From Comamonadaceae bacterium (GTDB lineage: Bacteria; Pseudomonadota; Gammaproteobacteria; Burkholderiales; Burkholderiaceae_C): a stretch of DNA of 64,000 bases. Position numbers and translations under genes: made by a program. Below, one piece after another: positions 8,831 to 22,935 of the stretch. The stretch is taken from the NCBI GenBank assembly GCA_947456305.1, contig CANGPN010000006.1, positions 62,001-126,000 on the forward strand. Direction: 5' to 3'. Position 1 is the stretch's first letter. The number at the start of each line of letters is the position of its first letter. The notes below the pieces were generated by a model that did not search any database, had not been told where the DNA came from, and worked only from the letters and a program-made list of their open reading frames with translations.

Positions 8831-9898
8831 TCAGCGCTGGTAACGATTCAATGGAATACCAGCGTTTTGTCTTCTTTGTATTTCCAAGCGCTCAAACATA
8901 TTCAACATAGATTCGATGCGTGGCGGTTTGGGCAAGTTCAATTCCAAGTCGGCAACCGCTTGAGCACTGAGGCGGCACTGGTCCACCAAATACGCAATGC
9001 CAGCCAGCGGTTGCGGCTGATGACGTTGCACTGTCACCCAGCGCGACTGCACCCAAGCGCGAGCCAGTAGCCACAGTTTGCGTTTGCCGCTGACCACGCT
9101 TCTATGGTTCACCGGGTCCATGCCTATGCGGCGCAGTTGGTGGCCTATTTCTGCATAAATCAAATTGGCAGACATGATGGCTGATCTGCAATCACGCGGC
9201 AAATGCGCAATGCCTGCGGTGGACTGTTTGTACAAGCCGTCCGCTTCTTGCAGCACGCGTTCAACCACGCGTTGCAAAGCCAGTGTGCACACAGGGTGTT
9301 GTAGCCATTCATCGGGGTTAATGCCTTCTTCGCGCAGCCATTGCAAGGGCAGGTAGACACGGCCAATGCGTGCGTCTTCGCCGACATCACGCGCGATGTT
9401 GGTGAGTTGCATGGCCACACCCAATTCACACGCACGCGCCAAGGTGACGGCTTGTTGCGGGCCCATGATCCAGCACATCATGGCGCCGACGCTGCCGGCC
9501 ACCCGTGCGGCATAGCCGTGTAACTCTTCCATGGTTTCATAACGACGCTCGTTGCCGTCCCAGGCAAAACCGTCAAGCAGGGCATCCAGCAAATGGCGCG
9601 GCAATGCGTGGCGTTGCACCACCACGGCCAGCGCACGGTCTTCAACCGTGTATTCCGGTTGACCGGCGTATATGCGGTCCAGCCTGTGGTGCAGCACTTT
9701 CAAACTGCGCTCTATCGAGTCGCCTAAGTCCACCATGTCGTCAGCCACGCGGCAAAACGCATACAAGGCGATGGCTGCATCGCGTATGCGTTGAGGCAAT
9801 AAACGGCTGGCGGCGAAAAAAGTTTTGGAGCCGCCGCGCATCATTTCGACGCAAGCGGCCAGGTCGCGGTCGGCCTGGTCAGTGAAAGGCAAGGGCAT
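8831..9898 (-). CDS. crtB: Phytoene synthase
   Basis: Condenses two geranylgeranyl diphosphates to phytoene, the first committed carotenoid step. The 355-residue protein has both Asp-rich motifs of squalene/phytoene synthases: DDMVD at 53-57 and a second RDVGED block near 180, each binding Mg-diphosphate. ATG 9898 (MPLPFTDQ) is preferred; an upstream TTG at 9916 would only add six residues. The start overlaps the end of crtI by 20 bp. It is the last gene of the long bchF-to-crtB minus-strand array. The next isoprenoid genes (crtE, crtC, crtD, crtF) are not in the window. Confidence 0.95.
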   Translation of the reverse strand: MPLPFTDQADRDLAACVEMMRGGSKTFFAASRLLPQRIRDAAIALYAFCRVADDMVDLGDSIERSLKVLHHRLDRIYAGQPEYTVEDRALAVVVQRHALPRHLLDALLDGFAWDGNERRYETMEELHGYAARVAGSVGAMMCWIMGPQQAVTLARACELGVAMQLTNIARDVGEDARIGRVYLPLQWLREEGINPDEWLQHPVCTLALQRVVERVLQEADGLYKQSTAGIAHLPRDCRSAIMSANLIYAEIGHQLRRIGMDPVNHRSVVSGKRKLWLLARAWVQSRWVTVQRHQPQPLAGIAYLVDQCRLSAQAVADLELNLPKPPRIESMLNMFERLEIQRRQNAGIPLNRYQR

Positions 9899-11417
9899 GG
9901 GGAACCACCTGTTCAAGCATCTTGGCAGACATCAGCACACTGGGCACGCCTGCACCTGGTTGTGTACCGGCACCCACTAAAAATAAATTTTGAATGTCTT
10001 CGCTGCGGTTGTGCGGACGGAACCACGCGCTTTGTGTGAGCACCGGCTCTAGGCCAAAGCCCGCGCCTTTGAAGGACCATAAACGGTCTTGGAAATCTTG
10101 TGGCGTGGTGACTTTGGAGGTCACGATGTGTTGCTTCAAACCGGACAACACACTGTCTTGCAACACCGTGGCAATGGCTTCGCGGTATTGCTCGGTGATG
10201 GCCGGCCAGTCGGTGCCGCTGCTGAGGTTGGGCACCACCGACAGCGCATAAAACGTGTCGCAGCCCTCTGGTGCGAGCGACGGGTCGGTGGCGGTGGGGC
10301 GGTACAGGTACAAGCTGAAATCTTTGGACAGCGTGTGGTTTTTGAAAATGTCTTGCAACAAACCTTGGTAGCGCGGGCCCAGCACCATCATGTGGTGAGG
10401 CACGTCTGTGTATTGTTTGTCGGTGCCGAAATACCAGACGAACAAGCCGGAGGAGTAATTGCCTTTGTCAATCCGGCGGTCGGTCCAGTGCGGACGGTAT
10501 TTTTCTTCTATCAAATGTTTGTAGGTCCAGGCGGCATCTGCGTTGCTGACGATAATGTCAGAGCCTAAGAATTCGCCATTTTCTAATTCCACGCCTACTG
10601 CTTTGCCGTTGTCTACGCGAATGCGGGTGACAGCAGCGTTGTAGCGTATCGGTACATGTCTGTGCTTGAGCAGGTCGACCAAGGCGTTGACGATGGCCCC
10701 GGTGCCTCCCATGGCCGAGTGCACGCCCCAGCGTTGCTCAAGAATATGAATCAATGAATACACGCAGGTCACAGAGAACGGGTTGCCGCCGATCAGCAGC
10801 GGGTGAAAGCTCATGACGATGCGCAACTTGGGGTGTTTGAGGTATGAAGCCACCATGCTGTAGATGGAGCGCCAGGCTTTCATTCGCATCAGGTTGGGCA
10901 TGGCCTTGATCACATCGGTCAAGGTCTCGAAAGGAATAGATCCGAGCTCGACAAAACCCAGTTCATAGCATTTCGCCGAGGCTTTCATCAGGTCTTTGAA
11001 ACCTTGGACATCCACTGGGCTGATGGCCTCGATTTGCGCCAGCATGGAAGCTTCGTCGTTGCTGTAATCAAAGTGTGTGCCGTCGTCAAAACGTATGCGG
11101 TAGAACGGTGACATGGGCCGCAAATCGACATGGTCTTGCATGCGCTGGCCGCAAAGCGTGAACAATTCTTCAAGCAAATGTGGCAAGGTGATGATGGTGG
11201 GGCCAGCATCGAAAGTGAAGCCGTCTTGCTTGTGTACATAGGCACGGCCGCCGGGGGCATCGAGTTTTTCCAGCACTTGAACTTGGTAGCCTTGTACGCT
11301 GAGTCGTATGGCCGCAGCCAGTCCGCCAAAGCCGCTGCCGATGACAATGGCGCGTGGCGAATTCTTGGCGGCACTGCCCCCTGAAGCTCTGTCTTCTGAA
11401 CTGCGAAAAGCATTCAT
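9879..11417 (-). CDS. crtI: Phytoene desaturase
   Basis: An FAD-dependent carotenoid desaturase, 512 residues, expected to convert phytoene to neurosporene or lycopene. The N-terminal Rossmann motif is VIGSGFGGLAAAIRL at about 24-38, followed by the EKLDAPGGRA block. The C terminus has the typical LFLVGAGTQPGAGVPS carotenoid-oxidase signature. ATG 11417 overlaps the puhE stop (ATGA), so the two are translationally coupled; the open frame upstream of it lies inside puhE and is not used. It is unusual to see crtI-crtB attached directly behind puhE instead of near crtA/crtC. Confidence 0.95.
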   Translation of the reverse strand: MNAFRSSEDRASGGSAAKNSPRAIVIGSGFGGLAAAIRLSVQGYQVQVLEKLDAPGGRAYVHKQDGFTFDAGPTIITLPHLLEELFTLCGQRMQDHVDLRPMSPFYRIRFDDGTHFDYSNDEASMLAQIEAISPVDVQGFKDLMKASAKCYELGFVELGSIPFETLTDVIKAMPNLMRMKAWRSIYSMVASYLKHPKLRIVMSFHPLLIGGNPFSVTCVYSLIHILEQRWGVHSAMGGTGAIVNALVDLLKHRHVPIRYNAAVTRIRVDNGKAVGVELENGEFLGSDIIVSNADAAWTYKHLIEEKYRPHWTDRRIDKGNYSSGLFVWYFGTDKQYTDVPHHMMVLGPRYQGLLQDIFKNHTLSKDFSLYLYRPTATDPSLAPEGCDTFYALSVVPNLSSGTDWPAITEQYREAIATVLQDSVLSGLKQHIVTSKVTTPQDFQDRLWSFKGAGFGLEPVLTQSAWFRPHNRSEDIQNLFLVGAGTQPGAGVPSVLMSAKMLEQVVPHALAFH

Positions 11418-12262
11418 GCGGCATCTGCCTGTTTGGCAGCATTCACCGGCAGGTGTACATGGCTTTCCGGGGTAACCAGCCGCTGAGCCGCTCCGTACGG
11501 ACTGCGCTTCATGGCCCAGCCCCACAAACGTTGCAGTGGTAATGCAATCACCATCAACACATGTTCAATGATGGCCAGTCCCAGCAACGAAGACAACAAC
11601 ACCCAGCCGGTGCTGATGGTGACGGCACCGGTTTGCAGTTCCCACACCATCCAAGACCACACTACACAAGACAATGCCATGGTGAAAAAGAAGAACGGGC
11701 TGATGCCGCCGCTTTTGAAATAGCTGCCTATGTAGCGAAGGTGTGCGGGCAAATATTGCGAGCCGACTTGCGGCACACCAAAAAACAAATTGAGTTTGGC
11801 GCTCAAGCGCATGCACCACAGCAAAGCGTAAGTGCACAGCGCCACATGGTTGGGCTGGCCTTGTTGCATGGCCAGCAGCACACCAAAGTTAAACAGCAAT
11901 GCGACCTCGTGGTAGAGCAAGGCCATGACCGATTGGCCGAAGCGGCGGTTGATGCCCAGTCCCGGTTCCAGTGCCACGCGCCTGGGCCCGGCCAACCAAC
12001 CGGTGAGAAACGCCATTTCGTGCCAACTCCACATGGCGATCACACTGACAAAACCGATGTAGGCGTTCAGCACCGAATGCGAGCGCATGCTGATGGACGT
12101 GGTCCATAAACTCAAGCCCAGCAAAAAGCTCAGACAAAACATGCTCCAGCGAAACGTGGACACCGGCAAACGCACCAGCCACAAAATTGCGCCCGTGCCC
12201 AACCACCAGCAGAACACTGCGAAGACGCAGGCGCCGACGGTGGAGGACAAAAAATCCATCAT
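11414..12262 (-). CDS. puhE: Photosynthetic complex assembly protein 2 (PuhE)
   Basis: A 282-residue multi-spanning membrane protein of the DUF3623/PuhE family, involved in reaction-centre assembly and bacteriochlorophyll control in purple bacteria. About seven hydrophobic segments are visible, with the family's WHEMAFLTGWLAGPRR loop in the second quarter, the NHVALCTYALLWCMRLSAKLN helix region, and a KLNLFFGVP motif. Start is ATG 12262 (or 12259). A longer frame reaching 12442 overlaps acsF and is rejected. It begins 10 bp after the acsF stop. Its place between acsF and crtI supports the identification. Confidence 0.9.
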   Translation of the reverse strand: MMDFLSSTVGACVFAVFCWWLGTGAILWLVRLPVSTFRWSMFCLSFLLGLSLWTTSISMRSHSVLNAYIGFVSVIAMWSWHEMAFLTGWLAGPRRVALEPGLGINRRFGQSVMALLYHEVALLFNFGVLLAMQQGQPNHVALCTYALLWCMRLSAKLNLFFGVPQVGSQYLPAHLRYIGSYFKSGGISPFFFFTMALSCVVWSWMVWELQTGAVTISTGWVLLSSLLGLAIIEHVLMVIALPLQRLWGWAMKRSPYGAAQRLVTPESHVHLPVNAAKQADAA

Positions 12263-12272
12263 GCGCAGCCTG

Positions 12273-13385
12273 TTACCAAGTGGGCTGCATACGGATGTCC
12301 GCAGGCAACTCGTTTTTCTTGACCGGCAACAAATACAAACGACCGAAGACGAATACCGCTTGCACCGCAGTGACTGCACGACCAATGGCACCGAAGATGC
12401 CGCCGCGCTCTTTGGCTTTGGCGTTGGCGATGGACAGTTCAACCAGACGCTTCATGCATGCGCGAAACGTCGGGTGGTCGATGTCAACCTCAACCGGAAA
12501 CACCTGGCGCGCAATGTCTGATGTGATGCGAAACACCTCATAGTCGTACTCGGTAGATTCAAAGCCCATGGCTTCATGCAACAGCGGACGCGTGTGGTCG
12601 CGCACATACATGGTGGCATACACGGCCAGAATGAAAAAACGAATCCACAGCAGGTTGACACCGCGCAGCAACTCGGGGTGGGCGCGCATGATGAGGGCAA
12701 ACGATTCGCCGTGGCGGAACTCGTCATTGCACCAGCGCTCGAACCAACGGAAGATGGGGTGAAAACGCTTGTCCGGGTTTTTTTCTAGCTGACGGTAAAT
12801 GGTGATGTAACGTGCGTAGCCGATTTTTTCTGACAAGTAAGTGGCGTAAAAAATGAATTTGGGTTTGAAGAATGTGTATGACTTGGTGCGCTTGAGTTGG
12901 CCCAGGTCAATGCCTAAATCAAAGTCGCGCAATGACTGGTTGATGAAACCCGCGTGGCGTGACTCGTCACGCGCCATGAAGGTCATCAGTTGTTTGATGT
13001 CGGGGTTACTCACATGCTTGCGCACTTCGTTGTACAAAATGCAGCCGGAGAATTCGGAGGTGAGCGAGCTGATGAGAAAGTCTAAAAACTCTTGGCGCAT
13101 TTCTGGTGAGAGTTGCGGCATCAACACCTTGACTTCTTCTGCAAACGCTGCGTCGCGTTGAAAGTGGTCGTGGTTGTTGTCTCCCTCGTACTCTTTCATC
13201 ATGGTGTCCCATTCGGCGCGCACCGGTTCCACATTCAACTTGTCCATGGCGTCGAAATCGGTGGTGTAGAAGCGCGGGCTGAGCACCGTGTTGCGCACCG
13301 CCTTGGCGTTGGCATCGGCAGCGTTTTCAACGGTGCCTATCAACAACTCAACATGGTCAAAATCTAATGCGGCAGCGTTGGTCAT
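12273..13385 (-). CDS. acsF: Aerobic Mg-protoporphyrin IX monomethyl ester oxidative cyclase
   Basis: The O2-dependent diiron cyclase that forms ring E of bacteriochlorophyll, converting Mg-protoporphyrin monomethyl ester to divinylprotochlorophyllide. The 370-residue protein has ferritin-like ligand motifs: an E in the [14 protein letters not shown] helix, DESRHAGF, and [12 protein letters not shown]. Its length matches the AcsF family. Presence of the oxygen-dependent enzyme, with no bchE in the window, fits a phototroph living in oxic water. It lies between puhC and puhE, the standard position in betaproteobacterial photosynthesis clusters. Confidence 0.96.
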   Translation of the reverse strand: MTNAAALDFDHVELLIGTVENAADANAKAVRNTVLSPRFYTTDFDAMDKLNVEPVRAEWDTMMKEYEGDNNHDHFQRDAAFAEEVKVLMPQLSPEMRQEFLDFLISSLTSEFSGCILYNEVRKHVSNPDIKQLMTFMARDESRHAGFINQSLRDFDLGIDLGQLKRTKSYTFFKPKFIFYATYLSEKIGYARYITIYRQLEKNPDKRFHPIFRWFERWCNDEFRHGESFALIMRAHPELLRGVNLLWIRFFILAVYATMYVRDHTRPLLHEAMGFESTEYDYEVFRITSDIARQVFPVEVDIDHPTFRACMKRLVELSIANAKAKERGGIFGAIGRAVTAVQAVFVFGRLYLLPVKKNELPADIRMQPTW

Positions 13386-13388
13386 GGC

Positions 13389-13865
13389 TTACTCCTGGGA
13401 GGCTTTCTGAGGTAAAGGGGTGAGGTATTGCAACTGGGCAAACGCGGACATATTGGTCGGACCAAACGATTCCAGGTCAATGCGTGCGCCGGTGGCCGGG
13501 TCAAGCAAAGTCAAGCGACTATCGGTGTGGCCGATCAATTCAAACGCAGGGCCTGAGCCAATGCCACGGCGCATGCGCTCGCGCGACAAGGTGCGCAATG
13601 TGCCGCGAACAAAACCTTGTTCGCCTTGAAAGCGTGTGATTTCCATTTGGTTTTGAGCTTGCAGCACGGCGACGTCGCCGTTGGGGCGGTCTTCAAAACG
13701 CAAACTCAGTTGCCAGCTGACAGGGGCGTCTTCTTGCGGCGTGATCACGCCCTGGCCGCGCAAAAAGCCGACCACCAGCAACACGCTACACAAAAAGCCG
13801 ACAAAAATCCAACCGGTCAAGCTGTGTTGACCTGGCAGGTGATTGTTGGAAATCGACTGGCTCAT
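13389..13865 (-). CDS. puhC: Photosynthetic complex assembly protein PuhC
   Basis: A 158-residue protein with one N-terminal membrane segment (about 18-37) and a periplasmic domain of about 120 residues containing the family pattern RFEDRPNGDVAV...F..GEQGFVRGTLRTL.RERM and a GPAFELIGHTD.RLTL block. PuhC aids assembly or reorganisation of the RC-LH1 complex. It overlaps puhB by ATGA at 13862-13865 and is followed 4 bp later by acsF. Length and context fit; the catalytic role, if any, is not known. Confidence 0.9.
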   Translation of the reverse strand: MSQSISNNHLPGQHSLTGWIFVGFLCSVLLVVGFLRGQGVITPQEDAPVSWQLSLRFEDRPNGDVAVLQAQNQMEITRFQGEQGFVRGTLRTLSRERMRRGIGSGPAFELIGHTDSRLTLLDPATGARIDLESFGPTNMSAFAQLQYLTPLPQKASQE

Positions 13866-14536
13866 GCGGACACCGTTTGTGAACTTCGGTTGTTCGGTGT
13901 GAAGACCGGCGGCTCATCAATGATGTCGCCCAGCATGACGGGCACGCTAGGGTTGACTTCGCGCCAGGCCTGCACCAGGCGCTCGCCGACACGAACGGCA
14001 TCGGGTATGTAGCGCAAACAAGGTTCAGGGTTTTTCAATGCCCAGGGTTTGGCATGCGGCCACAGGTTCAGCCAAGCGATGTGGTCGTCGCCGCTGAGTT
14101 TCAATGCAATATCGCCGCTGCCGTTTTTCATAGGCTTGACGCTGGCGGCTGCCACCATGCGCAGCGGCAAATTGAAGGTGAGGGTCAACACAATGCCAAT
14201 GCGCATGACCACGCGTTTGCTGGTCAAGGTGTAGAGCGCAGTGCGAGCGGTCAGCCAAGCCAGCCAAGTGAGCAATCCCAGCGAGGTCAGGCTGAGTGCC
14301 ACGCTGGTGGCCAGTGGCACGATTAAGCGCGGCTCGGGTTCACCCAATAAGTAAACCGCTTGCAGCACCACCATCACGAGAAAGTAAATAGCCAGTGTGC
14401 GTACATGAAATACGTGGAGCGCCAGTTGTTTCCAATCGGGCGCACCTTGCCACAACAGCCGTTCGCCTGCGGGCAGCGGTTCGGGCAGGCCCGGGGCTGC
14501 CTCGAACTCGTGTTCGTGGTGAGGGTTGATATTCAA
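13862..14536 (-). CDS. puhB: Photosynthetic complex putative assembly protein PuhB
   Basis: A 224-residue membrane protein of the PuhB family with a PH-like domain. It begins with a His/Glu-rich segment (NINPHHEHEFE), then LPAGERLLWQGAPDW, a common start of bacterial PH domains. Two membrane spans (about 46-65 and 75-98) and the RTALYTLTSKRVVMRIGI strand pair follow. PuhB is a dimeric assembly factor for the reaction centre. It is coupled to both neighbours by ATGA overlaps, which fits co-translation of puhA, puhB and puhC. Confidence 0.92.
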   Translation of the reverse strand: MNINPHHEHEFEAAPGLPEPLPAGERLLWQGAPDWKQLALHVFHVRTLAIYFLVMVVLQAVYLLGEPEPRLIVPLATSVALSLTSLGLLTWLAWLTARTALYTLTSKRVVMRIGIVLTLTFNLPLRMVAAASVKPMKNGSGDIALKLSGDDHIAWLNLWPHAKPWALKNPEPCLRYIPDAVRVGERLVQAWREVNPSVPVMLGDIIDEPPVFTPNNRSSQTVSA

Positions 14537-15294
14537 AACAAAGGCTCCTGACGTTCAGGCACAGCGTATAAAGTGCCCGCGCCGTAATAGGCGGTGATTT
14601 TTTCTTCTTCCAGCAAAGTGATTTGCGTGTCGCTTTTGGTTTTCGGCACGTTGGCAAATTGCGAAGCCAAAATGGAAGACACATGCACGCCACGGCGGTT
14701 GATGCGCGAGAAGGTCATGGGCAGCAACACGGTGTCGCCTGAATGCAATGACACCTCGATGTAGCGGAACATCATTTCGCAGCGGTCTACCCACAGGTCT
14801 TTGACATGACCGGCCTCAAAGCGGTCCAAGCCATACACCGGCAGACCGCGCGGGTCGATATCGGGTGACATCACATCATGGTCGGAGGCAATCCGCAACG
14901 GCACAATCTTGACATCGCCCCCGTTGTAGAGATCAGGTTCATCTGCACGTGCCGCCCAAGCGCCAGGTCCGACACCGGCGAGCAAGGGGTCACCCACAGG
15001 CTCTAATGGTGCGCCCAGCCAACCGTGTGCAGGTTGTGCGCTGTAACTGCCGTCTGCGCGGTTGACATCCGGGGCCAGCACTTCGCGACCATCGGCGAGC
15101 TTGTACACCTTGGGCTCAGGCACCGGCCAACCGATTTGCACCGGTCCGCCTTGCAGGTGGCCGTTGTCCATCGGATAACCTTCGCGGTGGTTTTCGCGAA
15201 CGAGGTAATAAATCAGACCGGCGAAAAAAGCCCAGAACATGTAGAGCACGATTTGTGCAACGTCTACATATTGGGTGATAGCACCTGTTTCCAT
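14533..15294 (-). CDS. puhA: Photosynthetic reaction centre H subunit
   Basis: The 253-residue H subunit caps the cytoplasmic side of the type II reaction centre and tunes quinone protonation. One N-terminal transmembrane helix (QIVLYMFWAFFAGLIYYL, about 14-31) is followed by the PRC-barrel cytoplasmic domain, including YPMDNGHLQGGPVQIGWPVPEPK-like family sequence and the VKDLWVDRCEMMFRYIEV strand region. ATG 15294 (METGAITQY) is preferred over ATG 15300, because AGGAG at 15303-15307 is then spaced correctly. The lhaA stop lies 34 bp upstream. Confidence 0.96.
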   Translation of the reverse strand: METGAITQYVDVAQIVLYMFWAFFAGLIYYLVRENHREGYPMDNGHLQGGPVQIGWPVPEPKVYKLADGREVLAPDVNRADGSYSAQPAHGWLGAPLEPVGDPLLAGVGPGAWAARADEPDLYNGGDVKIVPLRIASDHDVMSPDIDPRGLPVYGLDRFEAGHVKDLWVDRCEMMFRYIEVSLHSGDTVLLPMTFSRINRRGVHVSSILASQFANVPKTKSDTQITLLEEEKITAYYGAGTLYAVPERQEPLF

Positions 15295-15328
15295 GCTCAT
15301 TCTCCTTGTAAGAGCGCTTTTAAAAATC

Positions 15329-16753
15329 TCAGCCCGGCAGTTCTGCCAGACCCAATCGGCCAGCCTCGGGCACAGGTGCCAGCCGTTTGCGGCTGACCAA
15401 TGGGCCCAAAGCAATCAACACACAAAACAGCATGTACATCTCGATGTGAAACACCACGCTGTAACCCGTCACAGGTGAGACCAAGGCCTCACCCAGCATG
15501 CCTTGCTCGGCCAAACTGCCGATCAGGTCGCGGGTGACACCACCCACGGCCATGGCCAGTCCGGACGCAGTGGCTTGCACTGCACCCCAGGCACCGAGCA
15601 CCATGCCTGCATGTGTTTTATCGGTCATGGCCATGGCGGTGAGCAACATGCCCACAGAAAACAAACCGCCGCCAAAACCGATCAAGGTGGCACCCGATTG
15701 AAACAACAGCGCTGACTGCAACGGTGCTGAAAAAATAATGTAAGCGAATGCAGGCAGACCGATGAGTGCACCGATGGCAGCCAAGCGGCAGGCATCCATG
15801 CCACGCGATAAAAACCGGGCTGAAAGCGCAAAGGCCAGCAATGCGCCGGCTGAAGTCATGGCAGTCAAGGCGCTGGTCAGACTGACATCCAAGCCCAGCA
15901 CTTGCGCGCCGTATGGCTCCAACACAATGTCTTGCATGCTGAAAGCGGCAGTGCCCAAACCCACGGTCCATAAAAAGCGTTTCATTTGCGGCAATGCCAT
16001 GAGCTGTCGCCAGTTGTGTGAAAACCCGTCGGGCTCACGCTCACCGCGTTTGCTGCTCCGGGCTTCTTGTTTCCATAGCGAGATCAGGTTCAAACCGACG
16101 GTCATCACCGCACAGCCTTGCACCACTTGAATCAATTTTTTCGGTGAGAAATCGCTGAGCAAATAACTGAGAGCAGCGCTGCCAACAATCAATCCAACCA
16201 ATTGCATGGCGTACATGAGAGCCACCACGCGAGGGCGTTTGTCTTCGGGCGACACATCAGAGGCCAGCGCCAGCCCTGCGGTTTGCGTGATTTGCATGCC
16301 AGCGCCCACGAACAAAAACGCCATGGCGGCACCGAAGCGAATCACCCACAAATAGCCTTCGCGCGGCTCGGACAAACCCAGCAATGCAAACGGCATGATG
16401 GCCAGGCCCGCGAACATCAAAATCGTGCCCATCCACATGTACGGAATGCGTCTGAGCCCTAACGCGGATGGATGCGTGTCGCTGCGGTAACCGATCATGG
16501 CGCGTAGCGGTGCAAACACCAGCGGCAATGCCACTGACAAGGCCACCCACCAAGCAGGTACTTGCAGCTCAATGATCATCACGCGGTTGAGCGTGCCCAC
16601 CAGCAAGGCCATGGTCATGCCGACAGACAACTGAAACAAAGCCAAACGGAACAAGCGCGCCAGCGGCAAATCCGCAGAAGCAGCGTCCGCAAACGGGACG
16701 TACTGCATCATCAGGGATTGCATCCACACGGGCGGGCGCAGAGTGCGTTTCAT
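15329..16753 (-). CDS. lhaA: Light-harvesting complex assembly protein LhaA (PucC-type MFS)
   Basis: A 474-residue protein of the bacteriochlorophyll delivery (BCD/PucC) branch of the major facilitator superfamily with about 12 hydrophobic spans. It is thought to deliver pigment to, or help assemble, LH1. Family sequence includes PLRAMIGYRSDTHPS after the second helix pair and the glycine-rich LIGFGGGLFSVGMLLTAMAM segment. ATG 16753 overlaps the bchM stop (ATGA). Its position between bchM and puhA is the conserved one, favouring LhaA over PucC of LH2. Confidence 0.93.
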   Translation of the reverse strand: MKRTLRPPVWMQSLMMQYVPFADAASADLPLARLFRLALFQLSVGMTMALLVGTLNRVMIIELQVPAWWVALSVALPLVFAPLRAMIGYRSDTHPSALGLRRIPYMWMGTILMFAGLAIMPFALLGLSEPREGYLWVIRFGAAMAFLFVGAGMQITQTAGLALASDVSPEDKRPRVVALMYAMQLVGLIVGSAALSYLLSDFSPKKLIQVVQGCAVMTVGLNLISLWKQEARSSKRGEREPDGFSHNWRQLMALPQMKRFLWTVGLGTAAFSMQDIVLEPYGAQVLGLDVSLTSALTAMTSAGALLAFALSARFLSRGMDACRLAAIGALIGLPAFAYIIFSAPLQSALLFQSGATLIGFGGGLFSVGMLLTAMAMTDKTHAGMVLGAWGAVQATASGLAMAVGGVTRDLIGSLAEQGMLGEALVSPVTGYSVVFHIEMYMLFCVLIALGPLVSRKRLAPVPEAGRLGLAELPG

Positions 16754-17475
16754 GTTTGCACCCACTCCCACGCTTGCGATGTGTAAAAACCGCTGGAGAC
16801 GCGTTGCATGCGCTGGGGCCGCCAGCCGTGCTGACGCACTGCGCGCTCCAGGTAGACATGCAAAGTGGATTTACGCACCGGCGCCAGTTGCGGTGAACGG
16901 TCGGTGCGCGGAAACAAGCGGCCCATGGCGTGCATGATTGCAAGCAAAGGTGAATGCGGCGCGAAGGTGAACAAAATGGCGTGCTTGGTGCGCTTGCTCA
17001 AAGACTCGAATGCATTGGCAATGTCTTGGGTGTCGTAATGGATGAGCGAATCCATGCAGACCACGTAGTCAAACTCGCCGTGTTCGGCGGCCAGCATATC
17101 GCCAGCTAAAAACGTGATGCTGCCGCCTTTGGCGCTGAGCGCGGCGTTGGTCAGCAAATCTTGCGCATGGCGTTCACGCGCCAAATTCACCAACGTGGGA
17201 GACAAATCGATGGCCACCACATGCGCACCACGTTGCATGGCTTCTTGCGCCAAAGCACCCGTGCCGCAACCGGCATCGAGCAAACGCATGCCGCGCATGT
17301 CTTCGGGCAACCAAGACAACAAGGTGTGGCGCATTTGGTCGCGGCCGCGTCGCACGGTGGCGCGAATGCGTCCCACCGGCGCGTTGGAGGTCAGTACCTC
17401 CCAGGCCTTGGCAGCGGTGCGATCGAAATAGGTTTCGATCTGGCCGCGTCGTGCGACATAACTGGCGTGGTTCAT
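16750..17475 (-). CDS. bchM: Mg-protoporphyrin IX O-methyltransferase
   Basis: Transfers methyl from S-adenosylmethionine to the propionate of Mg-protoporphyrin IX, the step between BchHID and AcsF. The 241-residue protein has SAM motif I LLDAGCGTGALAQ at about 69-81, the acidic VVAIDLSP strand, and DYVVCMDSLIHY near the middle. Its N terminus (YVARRGQIETYFDRTAAKAWE) is typical of BchM. The start codon is one base after the bchL stop. Translation coupling with bchL and lhaA is probable. Confidence 0.95.
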   Translation of the reverse strand: MNHASYVARRGQIETYFDRTAAKAWEVLTSNAPVGRIRATVRRGRDQMRHTLLSWLPEDMRGMRLLDAGCGTGALAQEAMQRGAHVVAIDLSPTLVNLARERHAQDLLTNAALSAKGGSITFLAGDMLAAEHGEFDYVVCMDSLIHYDTQDIANAFESLSKRTKHAILFTFAPHSPLLAIMHAMGRLFPRTDRSPQLAPVRKSTLHVYLERAVRQHGWRPQRMQRVSSGFYTSQAWEWVQT

Positions 17476-17476
17476 C

Positions 17477-20013
<2,537 letters not shown>

Positions 20014-20023
20014 GTGTGTGTCC

Positions 20024-21890
<1,867 letters not shown>

Positions 21891-21930
21891 TTATTTAAAG
21901 ATGACACTAATAGGGTTTTCCCTAGGTTTA

Positions 21931-22806
21931 ATGTGTATGAAAACCTTGACACTTGAAGCGTTTTCAAATTCCGTTGGCTTAAGGCCTGAGAAAAGAGGTC
22001 AAGTGGAACTCTCGATCAATTCCGACATCAACCGACCTCTGCATAAAACCCTGGTTTCCCATGTCATACCGCAGTTGTTGGGTGCTGCTGTGCGCAGCTA
22101 TGACAAACAACCCTTTAACGCCGGCCATAGCGTGGCGCTGGGCCAGGCCTGTATTTCGGCTAACGCCGGCGAGGCCGAAACCCTGGTCAAAAGCCTGCTG
22201 AGTCAGGGTTTTGACATTGAAAGCTTGTATTTAGACGCTATTCCTGAGGCTGCGCGCCTGTTCCACGATTGGTGGAATGCTGATGAAATTGACTTTATTT
22301 CAGTCACTCAGGGTATTTTTAGGCTGGAAGAATTGGTTTACAGCTTGAGCGCCGAGTTCGTCATGGGCGGCAACCAGCAGTTGCCGGGCAGTCAGTTGAA
22401 TGCCTTGCTGGTCAAACCGCCGGGGGCTCACCATTCGCTGGGATTGCTGATTTTGTCCCAGTATTTCAGGCGCTACGGCTGGCAGGTCATCAGTGCCAAC
22501 CAGTTCACGCTTGACGACTTGCTGGGCGCTGTGCGCTCGGAGTGGGTGGACGTGGTGGGCTTGTCGCTGTCTGAGGACAAGCAGGTGCCGGAGATGAAAA
22601 AAACCATAGTCCGTTTGCGCCAGCAATCCAGCAATCCGCAACTCCGGGTCATGGTAGGCGGGCCTTTGCTGCGCTTTCGTGACGATCTGGCCGTTTTGCT
22701 GGGCGCTGACTTTGCGTGTTTGCACGCCGATCAGGCGCAAGCGACGGCTTTGCAACAGGTGAAAAAACTGACAACTTTGTCAAGCGTCAAGGTGGCTAGA
22801 CGCTAA
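21931..22806 (+). CDS. aerR: PpaA/AerR-type cobalamin-binding antirepressor of photosynthesis genes
   Basis: AerR/PpaA proteins bind cobalamin and relieve repression by PpsR/CrtJ. Visible are a helical cap (FDIESLYLDAIPEAARLF..WW) and a B12-binding Rossmann domain with KPPGAHHSLGLLILSQYF and VMVGGPLL, in place of the classical DxHxxG. The frame is open from ATG 21901, but that codon lies inside the predicted promoter (-10 at 21908-21913), so ATG 21931 (291 residues) or 21937 is preferred. The gene is directly upstream of ppsR, as in Rhodobacter-type clusters. Confidence 0.88.
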   Translation: MCMKTLTLEAFSNSVGLRPEKRGQVELSINSDINRPLHKTLVSHVIPQLLGAAVRSYDKQPFNAGHSVALGQACISANAGEAETLVKSLLSQGFDIESLYLDAIPEAARLFHDWWNADEIDFISVTQGIFRLEELVYSLSAEFVMGGNQQLPGSQLNALLVKPPGAHHSLGLLILSQYFRRYGWQVISANQFTLDDLLGAVRSEWVDVVGLSLSEDKQVPEMKKTIVRLRQQSSNPQLRVMVGGPLLRFRDDLAVLLGADFACLHADQAQATALQQVKKLTTLSSVKVARR

Positions 22807-22935
22807 AGAGTGCAAGCTTGGCTTTAAACTGGCAGTTAGAATGCAATCGAAATTGAAATTATTTATATTTTTAGAATCGTGTCCGGGTTTCAGCTTGACC
22901 TGCGTGGTGTCTTGCTTTTGTGATGGTTTATTCCC